Below are positions 52,444 through 64,000 of a stretch of DNA of 64,000 bases, in pieces. A program made the translations under genes and the position numbers. Positions within the stretch are counted from its first letter, which is position 1. Every line of letters starts with the position of its first letter. This DNA comes from Theristus sp. LFF4_11 (lineage: Eukaryota; Nematoda; Chromadorea; Monhysterida; Xyalidae): contig JASANC010005483.1 in the NCBI GenBank assembly GCA_030248135.1, forward strand, positions 19,583-83,582, read 5' to 3'. The notes under the pieces were generated by a model. That model was not told where the DNA came from. It saw only the letters and a list, made by a program, of their open reading frames with translations, and ran no database searches.

Positions 52444-55400
52444 TGTTTTGTTTTGGTTTCCGTCCGGTGTTTTCTTTCTGCGTGTGTATAATATCGTACG
52501 TCTTTTAAATGTTCGGTCAAATGAACTGATTCATTGATGAATAGAACTTTCTTCTCGGCCCACTAGGAATCGATCAGTGAACTGTGTGAAGCTAAAAATC
52601 TGAACGAAACAAAAAAGAAAGCAAAAAAAAGCAAAACGGAATTCATCAACAAACTGAATTGAACTGAGAGTGTGGAGTGGATCTTGATTGCTCTCATAAT
52701 AGTTTCATTTTATTATTTCCTCCCTCCATTTCAAAAATTCAATAAATATGGGCTGGCTGGCTTTGAAAATTGTGGCACATTTTGTTTCTTTTTCTGCTCC
52801 ATCAGTCTATTTTCTTAGTCTAGTTGTCAACTCCATTAGTCTAGTTCAGCTCCACCAATTATACGTTCGGCATGTCTTCCTCTTTTTCAGGTGTCTCATG
52901 TTTCTGTTTTTTTGTTTGAATTCACAAACTTTTCTGTGCCTTTTTCCGCTGTTTTCGTTTTTTTCTCACCGTGCCACGTTTGCGCAGAACGCACATAATG
53001 TTGCACGCACTGAAGAGACAGAACAGAAGTCTGCAAAGTAGAGTACCCGACTGTTGCGCAAAACTGTTATTTTCAGCACATTTTTGCACCACAAAACAGA
53101 AATGAGAAACATGTATCATTTTAATTGCCTGATCGTTATGCACATCGATACATATGAGCACATTTTGATTTTTTTGCGCACAACTGTGTTGTGTATCGTG
53201 TTCAATTCCTTTATTTTCAAAGTTTTGTGATTTTGTGATCTACAGAAGTCGTGGAACAAATGTCCAAACTCTGTCACTTGATGCGTCAGGCTAAACGTGC
53301 AGGTTCGGTGGAGACTAGGAACACCAGTTCAGCATTTCTTCAGACCCATTCACGCACGCGCGCGCTGAAGCGCGTTGACGCGCGCTGGCGCGCGTTAACA
53401 TGAACGTACGTATGAATGTGCGTATGTTCCAAAACTGAAGCGCGCTGACGCGCGCTGAAGCGCGCTGTTTTTTGCTTCGTGAATGTGTAGCGAAGTGACG
53501 GGCGTTAGCGCGCTTCAGCGCGCTTCAACCTCCATGAATGGCGTTTTCCTCTTCATCTTTAGCTTTTGGTGGCAGTTTGTTATTCGGCTGAAGTTACCGT
53601 CGTACTGTGTGGAGTGACAGTTTGAGAAAACAACAAGTGGAACATGCGTCTGCCATCTACTTAGCGAAAACCGCAAACAGCGATTTCATGTACGGCATGC
53701 ACGATTAAACGTGGCAGCTTTTTTCAGGGTGCAAGGAGCGTGAGAAATTTGAATGAAAGAAAAACGTTCAGAAACCCAATTGTATGTTAAAGTTAACGTC
53801 TTTTTTTCAAATTGACCAATTTGTTCGTGCTATTCGGTTCGTTCTTTGTCCATTGCACACAAATATCTTAGGCATTTTTTGAGAAAGACTGGCCTAGACC
53901 AAATACTGGTCCAAAGACTGGTTCAAGAAAGCAAGGATGTGCGTGTGGTCAGTGGTCGAGCTGGATATTTTCTATTGTATTAATATTAGCGAAATTGCTG
54001 TTAGTTGCCTGAGCCTGAGGTTAGCTTCAAGAAAAATTTTATCCCAATACTTTTTTTTAATTTTTGATTGCTGGGCGTTTCTGAACGTAAACAATGGTCA
54101 CAGTTTTTCACCCTGCACAAGGATCGAGATTTTTTTATTTTCAGACTGATGCTTGTGTTTTATGTTTTGTTCGAAAAATAGCGTTCCCTCCCAGTCCCTT
54201 TGCCATTTTGTCTGTCGGTTTTGTGTTTGAAATCCGAGTTATCTTACTTCCTAAACAGATATCACCAACGATCGCCAAATCAATAGTTGTTATGTCTATT
54301 TTGTCTTGCTAAGTCGAAAAATGCTGAGTAAAAGACGGACAACAAGTTTTAAATGTCATTACTTTTGTGAGTTTTTGAACGAAAAAAAACTAATAAATTT
54401 AGGTATAAAAATATGTGGAAAAATACAACTTTTTAATGAAAGATCGGTATTTTTGGCAATGTTATTTTGTTTAATTTATGTTATTTTATGCCCCCTATGA
54501 ACAACCTTTGCTTGGGCAGGTTATTTTGCGAATAGGATTCATCTGAAAGTTCCATTTCTAAACCCAGTTTTTTGTAGTGCTTTTGATCGATTCAACAAAT
54601 TTATGTTTTTTAAACGAATAGGGTATGACATTTTTGCACTTTTATCTCCACCCAACATTTGCAGTCAAAATATCAAGTGGCTTGCGAAAGCGGCACAATT
54701 GACCTCAGAAATGACGTCACTTCAATCTGACGTCACTTTAATCTGACGTCACTTTTCTTTAATCAGTCATTAACAAAAGCAAACACCGATACGCAAGATA
54801 CTGTAGTTTTTTGTTGATCGCCGAAGGAAACAAGACACGCACCATGCACGAACGGAGAAATCCAGAAAAATCCGGATAACTGAGGCGCAGTTGTTGTGGC
54901 TTTGCCACGTGTTGCAAACTAATCATGAAAAAAAGAGTAAATCATGTCAATCAGAGTTTTTTTTACTGAAAGGCACTTCAAATGACTGTTTCCTCCAAAT
55001 GGTAAAAAAAATGTTTTTATTTTCACAAAATTGTTCATTCAATGCTGTCTTTACAAGTTTAGTTACGAAATCAGTTTGCTCTCAAAACTTATTACCAAAA
55101 ACTCCGCCGTACTGTTTTTTTGTTTTTTAATAGCTTTTTTATTTGGTTCATCGTGGACTTGTATCTCTAAGACCAATAATCTTCAATTGTCGAATTGTTC
55201 CAATGTCCGTATCCGTCTGCATGTTGTAACATCTTTGTAGTAGTTGTTGTTGTTGTTGCCGTCATGCAGCGCATATAATGTTGAATGTTATTATCGTTAC
55301 AGGAAGACCGCGTGCACAAAAGTTTCACGCGTTGGGGAAAAACCGGACACTAAACCAGACGCATGACGTCATCCGACGTCTTTCGTCAGCTACCGTAACC

Positions 55401-58333
55401 CAATTTTGAATTCCCGCGGATTCTTGAAACGTTTTTCCTATCCCTGTGTGCAAAGGCATAGAGAACCGGGACCAAAATGAAAGATAATAGTATAATTTGT
55501 TTGTGCTTTCCTTGAAGTGGAGTCTTTCAACAAACCACGAGACATCAGAACAGTGTGCGCGCTGTGGTTGTGTTGCAGTAAAGCTTTAGATGCCGATACA
55601 AACGTGGTAACTTTACCGTTTCAGCTATTTCAGGCATTCCAGATAGCTATACTTCGGGAATTGTATTTCAGGCTTAGCTTAGGTGCTACCACTTCTGTAA
55701 AAGTCGTTGTTGCCCCCGTACTGCTTTAGTGCTTTTCATACTCCTACACAACCACAATAATTTCAGGCTGTTCAATGTGTGTTGTAGTGACACGCGTAAA
55801 TGGCGAACAACATCATACGAAAAAGGAAGGCGTTTTACGCTGCATTGAAAATGAGAAAAATTCTCGATATTACGATTTCTCACGTGTACAGTGAACGCTG
55901 ATTGGTTGACTGGTCCGTCAGAGCACGTGAATGAGAAATTTTCTGTCTAGGCCCACAAATACGATTCTATCATTTATTTATTTACTGAACGGTGGGCATT
56001 GGTCAGAGGATAAAACAGTGGAGAACTCACCAGAAAACCATTGGGAATGGAATTTTACAAGGTGGAGTGCAACTTGTTGGATCTGGTTTGTCTCTGTTTT
56101 GTCCGACTTCTTTGCCGTGGGCTTTTGACAGTTTTATTTGCATCGCTTCGCAAATTCAGTCTTTTCCTTGCTCTTTCTTTTTTTCTGTTTCTTTTGTAAT
56201 TATGAGCTTTTTTTCCTGGAGATGTTGTTTTTCCGCTTTGATTATTGTTTTGTCTTTCTTATCAACCACCAATTGCTTTTGAACGAGTCAATGTGTCTGG
56301 GATTGTTTTTTGGTTTAATAAATCAAAGTTAGGGTTGTCGCTTTGATAAGTCGTAAAAAAACTATCAGGACTAGGAGAACTTTTTTTAGCAACCGAACAC
56401 ACAATTATTTCTGTTGTTTTCGCAACCTTTGAAAAGACTGATAGATAAGCACAAGAGAACGTCTGGTCTGAAGGCGTTTTTTGTTTTTTTCTCATTCGCT
56501 ACAGTATGACCGGTGCATTGTCATAAAAAACTGTCGTTATAATCTAGAGGAGCGTTACACACAAACAGACCTGCTCAAAAACGCACGTAGTAATACGTCG
56601 TAACAAGCAAAAAGTTCAAATGTCCGACGAAAATGTCGAATTTTGAATTGAAAAAGTTTCGATAGGTGGAGGAAGCTTAATAAGAAGAGATTTTATTGGT
56701 TGTTCACTGCGGTTGAATTGCGTTTTTCTTTGTCAGGTTGTTCTTGTATTGGTTGCTCTGAATTGGGCTGAAAATACTAGGGGCATTCATGAAGCAGTAT
56801 TTAGTCACCGCGTAGCTATGTTTTAACGCTCAGCTACGCGTCACTAAATACTGCTTATTCATGAATGTGCCTGAAATGGTTGCAGCGCCTGGGCTGTTGC
56901 GAGTTGAAAAAAACTGTTCGAAAAGCCACGTTGTTTTTTGTTTGACCGACCATTGGACAAGTTTTTTCGAGTATTTTTTTCGTAACTTTCCGTGCGCACC
57001 GAATCCCAGATGCGAGAATAAGGCGTTTTCATCAGTATTTGGTAGTCCAAAACAGAAAAAAGCACATTTCTTCTTTTTATCTGTGTGTGGAACAGACGGT
57101 CGCACTCAAGGTCAAAAGCCGAGCCGTTTCGTTGGGGGGTTTGCCGGTGTAAAACTTTTACCATGATGAATGTGGTTGGAATTACGGTGTTTATCGATGG
57201 AAATTTTTGTACGCTGATCACATTTTAAGGAAAGTTGCCGCGGTTTCAAAGATTGCCCGTTGCTGACATAAGAAACGTCTGAGTTTTTGATTTTCTTGCC
57301 TAAACAGCAAACGCTGTGCTCAAGTCAGAAGTTTTTCGTTTACAATTTTCCTTTTTTTTTGTCTCGAGATGCACTATGTTCTTACTGCACGCGTTTTCTA
57401 AAATTCTGTAAGTTTGGATGAAAAAGTTCGCAATTTTTGAGATCATAATTGAGAAGTTTTATTCTCTGGTCCTGTGATGTTTTGTCGTTTTTAAACTGCC
57501 GTGTTCCTGCCGAGACCTTGACAATACACACACATCATGTATATACATCGGTTCTAAGCCCGACTTTTGCTCATCGATTTGTTTCCACGTGCTGAGAAAA
57601 CTAAACTAACAAAATTTTCTCCGGGACACGGATCATTAATTTTGAATTCCCGCTTGAAGCATGAAACTGCATACACCTTTATGCGCGCATTGAGTCGCTG
57701 AACCAAAATAAAAGATACCAAATAGTTAACAATATAATTTTTTTCCGGTATTTAGTATCACCTGACAAAAAAACACGAGTTTTTTTGATAAAAAACTGCT
57801 GAGCTAAAACGATTTGCACTTTTACTTTTTTTGCTAGGAAACACAGAAAACCATTTTCCCGAGAAGCACACCTGCATGGCGTTTTTTGCTGGTTCAGCAA
57901 AAAAAGCCCTCGCTCGGGCCGTTTTTATCAGCAACATGTTTTCTTTGTTTTTATCTGCGAGAGTATATTTTAATGTGAGAATAATGGCTCATTCATTGCT
58001 TGTGCTGCTGGTTGGTGGCTCGATTCGGTTTTTTGATATCCCCGATTTCTTGTTTGCTTTGCTTTGGACATTTACAGCTTTTATAGTAGAGCCTTTTTTT
58101 ACCTCTTTATTTTACTTTTTCAATAACGACATCGGCTCATGATTTTTTCTTTCATTGAAACTTTTTCTGGGTTATATGCAGATCGGAAGCTGCAACAAAG
58201 TTACCTTGCATTCCACGACTCGAACGCCTGCATTTGTAAGGTATCAATCAACCAAGCAATTTCCCGTTGAATCGCAAAAATGGCATCTCATTTCAGATAG
58301 AAATGCACTACATATAATAACCCACCGGACAAA
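52444..58333. other. AT-rich spacer between SEC24 5' end and the membrane-protein gene
   Basis: 5.9 kb with no frame of coding-like composition. It holds a cluster of self-complementary GCGC modules (53345-53530, AAGCGCGCTGACGCGCGCTG type), a palindromic MITE (56781-56872), and long T-runs on the plus strand. The SEC24 promoter should lie just above 52443; I see no clear core element. Confidence 0.55.
56781..56872. mobile_element. Palindromic MITE, copy 2
   Basis: GGGGCATTCATGAAGCAGTA ... TACTGCTTATTCATGAATG, with inner CGCGTAGCTATGTTTTAACG. Same family as 34077 and 62170. Confidence 0.82.
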
Positions 58334-60328
58334 ATGGTCACCCACCAAAGCAGCACGACCAGCCGTGACAGCAGTGTCCGGTCCCGTTGTCTCTCCGAGT
58401 CTGACGCAGAACTCCGGCGCAAGGGCAGAATTGCGAACGACAACACCAACAGCACAAACGTGTCCGTCCGTCAACGATCCACCGATCGCCACTCGAATAA
58501 ACGACATTCGGTGATGTTTCAAGAGCCGATTCATCAGAACAACGCCGATTTGCTGATGAGGCAGCCGCACAGTCGCGAGACGCTGCTGCTGTCGAACTCG
58601 TCTCTTTATCGATCGGTTCGTTCACATGGGTGCTGGGCGGTCGGAAACGTTGGAATGTGCAGTCGAAGTCCTTTTTTCTGACGATTGACGTTAACCGAAA
58701 TCTAAAAGTTTATTGCCAAGACTACAACTAGTAGTGAGGAGCTACAAACACAGTACGAAGCTTGATACTGTACTAAATGGATCAGGTTCCTCACGGTGCA
58801 CAACGAAAATATATCCAACTGCACCTTGTTTATGATTTTCAAGCTTGCTCAATTGCTCTGTAATCGCTCCCCGACAACACCAATCAACAGGTCTTGAAGT
58901 CAAACGCCATCCAGTGCAGACCACACAAATGAACAAGCGTCTTCAAATGAAATTCCATCGCACAGACCAACACGTACACCAATTTCTCACACGCTTTTCC
59001 CACTAATTTCCAGATCTCGCGGCTGACGTCGTGCGAAAGTCTGCACTGCGCTGGCGCTGCTGGTGAGCACCCGCCATTCGCGCACCAGGCAGCCGGCTGT
59101 CAGCACACCGCCAACAATTTGGTGCGCGACGTGTGGGACGCGGAGCGCTCGCTGGTGACGCTGTCGTTGTCGGCGTTCTTTCTCGTCGCCGCACGACGCC
59201 GCTCGTTGCTGTGCGCGCTCGTGATCGCGCCGCTGTTTGCCGCGGTGACGACGGTGCTGTCGTTCTGGGTGGCCGTCTGTGTCGTCGGCGGCAGGTTGCT
59301 GTTTGCGAGCGGTACGGCAGAGCAGACGGACGCGTTGAGGGCGTGTGCCTGTCAGGCGGACAACTCACGGTATATACTCATTGCGTGCGATGTCACGTGC
59401 AATGTCACGTAGGATTTCACGTGCAATGTCACGTAGGATTTCACGTGCAATGTCACGTAGGATTTCACGTGCAATGTCACGTATGATTTCACGTGCTTCC
59501 CGTGAAATGCACGTAGGATTTCACGTGGAATGTCACGTAGGATTTCACGTGCAATGTCACGTAGGATTTCACGTGCTTTACGTGCAATGTAACGTAGGAT
59601 TTCACTTGGTATGTCACGTAAGTTTTTACGTGGAATGTCACGTAGGATTTCACGTGCAATGTCACGTAGGATTTCACGTGCAATGTCACGTAGGATTTCA
59701 CGTGCTTCACGTGCAATGTCACGTAGGGTTTCTCGTGGAATGTCACGTAGATTTTCACGTGCAATGTCACGTAGGATTTAACATGGAATGTCACGTAGGA
59801 TTTCACGTGGAATGTCATCACGAAAGATGTCACGTACAGTTTTCACGTACGTAGCATGTTGCGTGTAATGTCAAGTATAATGCCACGCTATTTGGCGCAT
59901 AGAATTTCACGTAGAATGTGACGTATAATGTCACGTATAATGCCACGCTATTTGGCACGCATGTAGAATCTCACGTGGAATGCCACGTCAGATGACACGT
60001 CTGATGTTACGTAAAATGGCGTCTCGATTTCACGTAATATGTTACGTATGCAAAATGTCATGTAAAAATCTGGGTTGCAGAAACAAAACAGAAACTTGTT
60101 TCTTGTTGAATTTTGGAGGTTCTACTTCCAAATCCACGTAATGTACTCAACAACACCAAACCGGTTTTTTTCAGCTGTGCCTCTCGATCGTCGTCGTCAC
60201 ACGAGTCGCTGTCCCCGCTCGATGATTCCAATGGTTACAATCAAAATCATACGAACAAAATCGACACTCCGCTGCTCTACTGGCATACAACGTCGAAGAC
60301 CATTCATTCCGTCAAAAAACGTAGTTGA
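58334..60328 (+). CDS. Unrecognised two-pass membrane protein
   Basis: Exons 58334-58615, 59014-59369, 60175-60328 join in consistent phases (0, then 2) to give 263 residues. Residues 1-94 are polar and rich in Ser, Asn and Arg. Exon 2 carries a region with several Cys and His residues, then a hydrophobic hairpin (SLVTLSLSAFFLVAARRR and SLLCALVIAPLFAAVTTVLS continuing to FWVAVCVVGGRLLF). The C-terminus is Ser-rich (CASRSSSSHESLSPLDDSNG) and ends KKRS. The GC-rich third positions of exon 2 support coding. I do not recognise the family. The donor of exon 2 abuts a 24 bp minisatellite. The first exon could be extended upstream. Confidence 0.62.
59378..60060 (+). repeat. ~24 bp minisatellite of CACGTG/TACGTGA-type units
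   Basis: Unit near TCACGTGCAATGTCACGTAG + GATT, well conserved to about 59820 and degenerate after. Each unit holds the palindrome CACGTG and a TCACGTA half-palindrome. It fills most of the second intron of the 58334-60328 gene, starting within about 10-20 bp of the donor. Confidence 0.92.
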
Positions 60329-61806
60329 AATTTGCCACTTGTTTAGCTACTCCATGGCCAGTTGACAGCTGCACATGGATTTTGAGCTGTTGAGTTTTGT
60401 TGACTTTACGTGAATCTTTAAAATGCCTTTTCAGTTTTGTGTTTCCAAAACGCAGTTTTGGATCAACGATTTGTTGTTGTTGTTTTTTGTTAGTTTTTTT
60501 GATTTTAGTAATAACGAGAAACAACACCACTTCAGGGACAATCTGTGCTGTTTTTGAAATAAGTAAAAAAATTCGACGTCAGAAATGAACGCCGCCAAAT
60601 CTATTTTGATTATTGGCTTCAAATTTTTGATGGGTTGCACATCATTTTTGCCTGATAGGTTCTAATGCATAACGTTTACTTTTTCTAATGCACTGAACAT
60701 ACCGTTGTAGACGTTCTAATCAGTTCAATCATGCAGGGTTTATTCAAGATTACCGAATTATATGGACCGAATTATATGAACCGATACATACTATTGATTT
60801 TTTGCTGGTTTTTGACACGTTTGATTTTTTTTCAATTTGTCTATACCTATTTTTTACTTAAGATTTGGAGAAATTGTCACCACCACCATTTTGTCAGTTT
60901 TTTTTTCACTTGTACAGCTTTCCAACTTTTGTTTCACAAAAAGTTTTACGGGTAAGAAAGGTTTCAAATAAAAAAAAACGTTTTTAAAAAAACGTTCGTT
61001 ACAGAAAGATGAAAGATTGATTGAAAACGACAGAAAGATGTCTGTTATATTCGCAATTTTTTTAAAAATTGTCAAACAAAACTTGTGCAAAAAGTTCCAC
61101 AATTCAAAAGTTCAACGTTTCAACATCTCCACACTGAATGTTTCGCAGAAATAAAATGATGCAATGCAATCGTTGTTTTTTTTTAAATTGAATCACGTAT
61201 TTGTATTCAACGAAAAACAAATTTGCTGCGTTATGACTAACAACTTTATGATAATCAACCAAACAAAAGTGCATAGTGCTGAATACGCCAGGAGACGCTG
61301 GCATTCTTTACGCCAGTTGTCGGTATCTGGCGCCATTCAATGCCAGCTTTCTTTGAGTCATGTCATTCGTGTCATGTCATTCGTTCTCATTCGGCATTTT
61401 TCACTCGCACGCTAAAGCTTCACTATGGTACATATTAGACGTTCTATCAACATTTCTTTGAAAATGCAAGACAAAAACAAAAGTTACTGTCGCTTCCCCG
61501 TATGCACTGAAAAAATAGTATTGGTCAAGAAATAATCAACACGCAGGTTCAGTTACCCCAACCCAAGCAATAAATAAGTTTCGAAACGTGACATGTGATT
61601 GCGGCAAAAAAGCACAAACGCGCTGTTTAAAACCTGTTCAGTTGACTAAACGAGCATTCATGAACGCAGTGTTCAGTTACCGCCGCGCAGCTGTGTTGTT
61701 GAAACACTTTGTACAAATATGAATGCGCCGCTTTTTTCTGAACGCATGCAAGCGAATTCCTGCCGCAGTCACATCTGCATGTCACATCTTCCCAATGGTA
61801 CCTCAT
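60329..61806. other. Convergent spacer
   Basis: AT-rich; no coding-like frame. A degenerate copy of the palindromic MITE lies at about 61650-61730 (CATTCATGAACGCAGTGTTC and later AATATGAATGCGCC). Confidence 0.5.
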
Positions 61807-62549
61807 CTACCCAAATCTCAGCATATAATCATCAGCCATCATCCTGTCGCCGCGTTCAGTGCGCCGCAGCTGATTCTGCGCTTCGAGATACTCCATCGGC
61901 CAGTAGTCCATCTTCCATCGGAACAACCTCGACGGCGAGATCGCCAGTCGCTTCCAGATCTTCCACGACGGCCGCATCAGCATACTGTAGCTGGTGCGTT
62001 TCATAGCTGCTGCTGAAGCGACTTCCTGCGGGTCGACCATCATCAAGCGGTGTGGCAGGAAGAACATGTCGGCCAGACTGCGGGAAAGAAATGAAAATGC
62101 TGCTTAGTTTCTATTATTTATTTGTTTGCTTGTTTGTTTTTCTTGATTTTACTTGTCTGTCGACTAACGGGGCATTCATGAAGCAGTATTTAGTGACCGC
62201 GCAGCTGTGTTTGAACAGCTATGCGTCACTAAATACTGCTTCATGAATGCCCCTTAAGTGATTATACACGCTCAAAACAATGCCAAATACCAATCCATTT
62301 ATTCCAAGCCGAACCGAACGTTTGCATGGTGTTCTCTGCGCATGTCCTCGTCTGCATGTTTTTTAATCTTGGAATGGATTATGGCCTTTTTTAGCGTGCT
62401 GTCCAATTATTTTCAGAGGTGAGACTGCGAGAGCTGTACGACCACCGGTTGACCTGTCAGATCATTTTTTGTTCTCGACCAAAAACAAACCTGATTGAAG
62501 CGACCATTGAGATGCACAGAAGCACGACGCAACGCCCCGAAGTTGCCAT
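61807..62549 (-). CDS. Candidate RFamide (FLP-like) neuropeptide precursor
   Basis: Two exons, 62491-62549 and 61807-62077, joined in phase 2, give 109 residues. The start produces a signal peptide (CVVLLCISMVASISLA, cleavage near residue 22). Dibasic sites lie at residues 46-47 (KR), 62-63 (KR) and 91-92 (RR). The precursor ends exactly with MMADDYMLRFG before the stop: the terminal Gly would be converted to an amide, giving a peptide ending LRF-amide after cleavage at RR or at Arg98. Such ends are typical of nematode FMRFamide-like peptides. Only one RFG copy is present and I do not match it to a named flp gene; the segment LAISPSRLFRWKMDYWPMEY between KR and RR could be a second peptide. 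GC-rich third positions favour this frame over the alternative open one. The intron holds a palindromic MITE. Confidence 0.66.
62170..62252. mobile_element. Palindromic MITE, copy 3
   Basis: GGGGCATTCATGAAGCAGTA ... TACTGCTTCATGAATGCCCC with inner CGCGCAGCTGTGTTTGAACA. In the intron of the peptide-precursor gene. Confidence 0.87.
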
Positions 62550-64000
62550 TACGGTTGTACGGACGAATGAGTTACAATATAAAAATGAGTTTTGCTTGGA
62601 AATATTTAAAAATTGAAAATGAACTTTTCCGACTGCTTCGGTTGTAGTTGTGTGATTGTGTGAACCTGATTATTTGTCAAGTACGTGGGAATAAAGCCTG
62701 GCAGATGTCAAAACAATTGCATCCGTAATCATTCAGTGAGCAAATGATACCCGTTGACCTTTCGTGCAGACATGAAAAGTCAAAAGTAAGACGTTTTCTG
62801 ATTACAAAATTTTTCGTTTGTACCATGTGTGTGTGTCTATTTTAAGATTCCAGAAAGTTGAGTGTTTCTCAATCACAAATTTGCTAGAAAATCCAGATCA
62901 TAACTGCTGAAATGAGTCTAGCTTTGTCTGACACCCATACGCAGCTGGCCTGACATTTTGACCAAACATACAAGAAAATAATCAAGCACAATTTGAAACA
63001 ATGAGACAAAACAGATGACAAGCAAACAACGAAACAAAACAAAACAACAGAAAAAAAACTGCTGAAATTCTTAGATGACCAATGTCAAGTACGGTATGTA
63101 CCAGCTGACGAATTCAAACGAGTTTTTTTTTCTTTTTAATTAGGGTCTTAAACTGCAAAGAGAAGTTTTGACTATATCACCGAGTATCAAGAACGATCTT
63201 CATGACTGGCATTCCAATCATATCATGCGATTCAGTTCTTGATAAAACGCTGGAGCTGGTAAATTGTGCATTTCACCATTAAAATGTGTAGTGCCGATAT
63301 CATCTTCACTACCGTGTCTCGTCGAACAACGCATCGCACTCGCCAACCGAGGCTCAACTTTTGTTCTCCGACTGGCTGACCGCTGAACACACGTGCGCAG
63401 AGGCAAGCTGTACAAGGCGGGACCCCGGCTGTGCTGGAGACACAACAACACAGTGCACGTTGGACACTGGACACAGTGGAATGAAGATAATGATCCTCTA
63501 TACTCACACACTGTAACTGTATCGGTGACCCATTATTTCCCTTTGCTATTGTCACTCAACTGTAATAACCTAACCGTTTACTATACTCTTCGTGGAGAGT
63601 TACTGCTCTCTGCTCCAGCCATTATCTGGGTTCCTAAAACCTATATAAAGGCCAGAGTTCGAGCGGCAGCTCCCTATGAACTGAATCTCCCACAAAACAC
63701 TTTGAAGAATCATTCCAAATTGTATTATTCATTATGAAATATTATTATTATTCTTGAAGACACTATTATTTGAATTCAATAATATTGTCGTCGATTATTA
63801 TTTGTCCCTTTATTTCTGTATAACTGTTTGTACCGTTTGAGTGCAAATGTAAAACAATTGCCCCGATATTCGTTGTTGGTGGAATTAGGAAATTCGTAAT
63901 TCGACGATAACAAATATCAAATTGCAACACAGCCGAACGGAGTTGTCGTTGTTCGATCAAGTCACAACTTGTCTTGTTTGACTTGTAGCAACTGAAGTCG
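62550..64000. other. Terminal stretch without a confident gene
   Basis: AT-rich. A somewhat GC-richer part at 63280-63500 could be an exon on the minus strand (frame with LYSLPLRTCVQRSA), but it has no recognisable domain. A TATA-like CCTATATAAAGGCC lies at about 63640-63653 with no convincing gene behind it. Confidence 0.4.

Noticed and set aside
57831..58142. 103-residue hydrophobic plus-strand frame upstream of the membrane-protein gene
   Set aside because: T-rich DNA yields hydrophobic codons by chance; no acceptor/donor joins it in phase with the 58334 exon.

Overview
The window looks like nuclear DNA of a nematode. It carries a ~1 kb array of TTAGGC, the nematode telomere hexamer. Every recognisable gene is split by many short introns with T-rich acceptors, coding DNA is GC-rich at third positions against AT-rich introns, and one small gene ends in an RFamide-type peptide. 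I could not assign a genus. There are no prokaryotic operons, CRISPR arrays or viral genes.

Layout: (1) 119-13492, minus: a cadherin-family adhesion receptor of about 25 exons; its introns hold the TTAGGC array, a tRNA-derived SINE, a decayed exon duplicate and two TA-flanked elements. (2) 13493-19001: transposon-rich spacer with nested elements. (3) 19002-22892, minus: METTL1, the tRNA m7G46 methyltransferase, six exons. (4) 23264-26595, minus: an ionotropic-glutamate-receptor-like channel in which two introns are copies of one MITE family and one intron is a ~0.94 kb minisatellite. (5) 28932-30861, plus: a PDZ-ZM (ALP/Enigma/ZASP-like) cytoskeletal adaptor. (6) 32642-37421, minus: TFIIH subunit p52 (GTF2H4), nine exons. 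(7) 39722-52443, minus: the COPII coat protein SEC24 (C/D type), 21 exons. (8) 52444-58333: AT-rich spacer. (9) 58334-60328, plus: an unrecognised two-pass membrane protein with a minisatellite intron. (10) 61807-62549, minus: a two-exon secreted precursor ending in a candidate RFamide. (11) 62550-64000: no confident gene.

The genes are unrelated in function (adhesion, tRNA modification, chemosensation or transmission, muscle/cytoskeleton, transcription and repair, secretion, peptide signalling), so this is ordinary gene-dense chromosome rather than a functional cluster. I placed exon boundaries by hand using splice dinucleotides and phase. METTL1, GTF2H4, PDZ-ZM, the membrane protein and the peptide gene close in frame from start to stop. 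SEC24 and the cadherin each have one or two junctions that do not resolve cleanly.

The most interesting signal is the introner-like MITE. Two copies sit inside the receptor gene. In both, a GT donor lies in the terminal inverted repeat and the acceptor AG lies in the flanking YAG trinucleotide. Removing exactly those segments restores the reading frame across conserved receptor sequence, once in phase 0 and once in phase 2.
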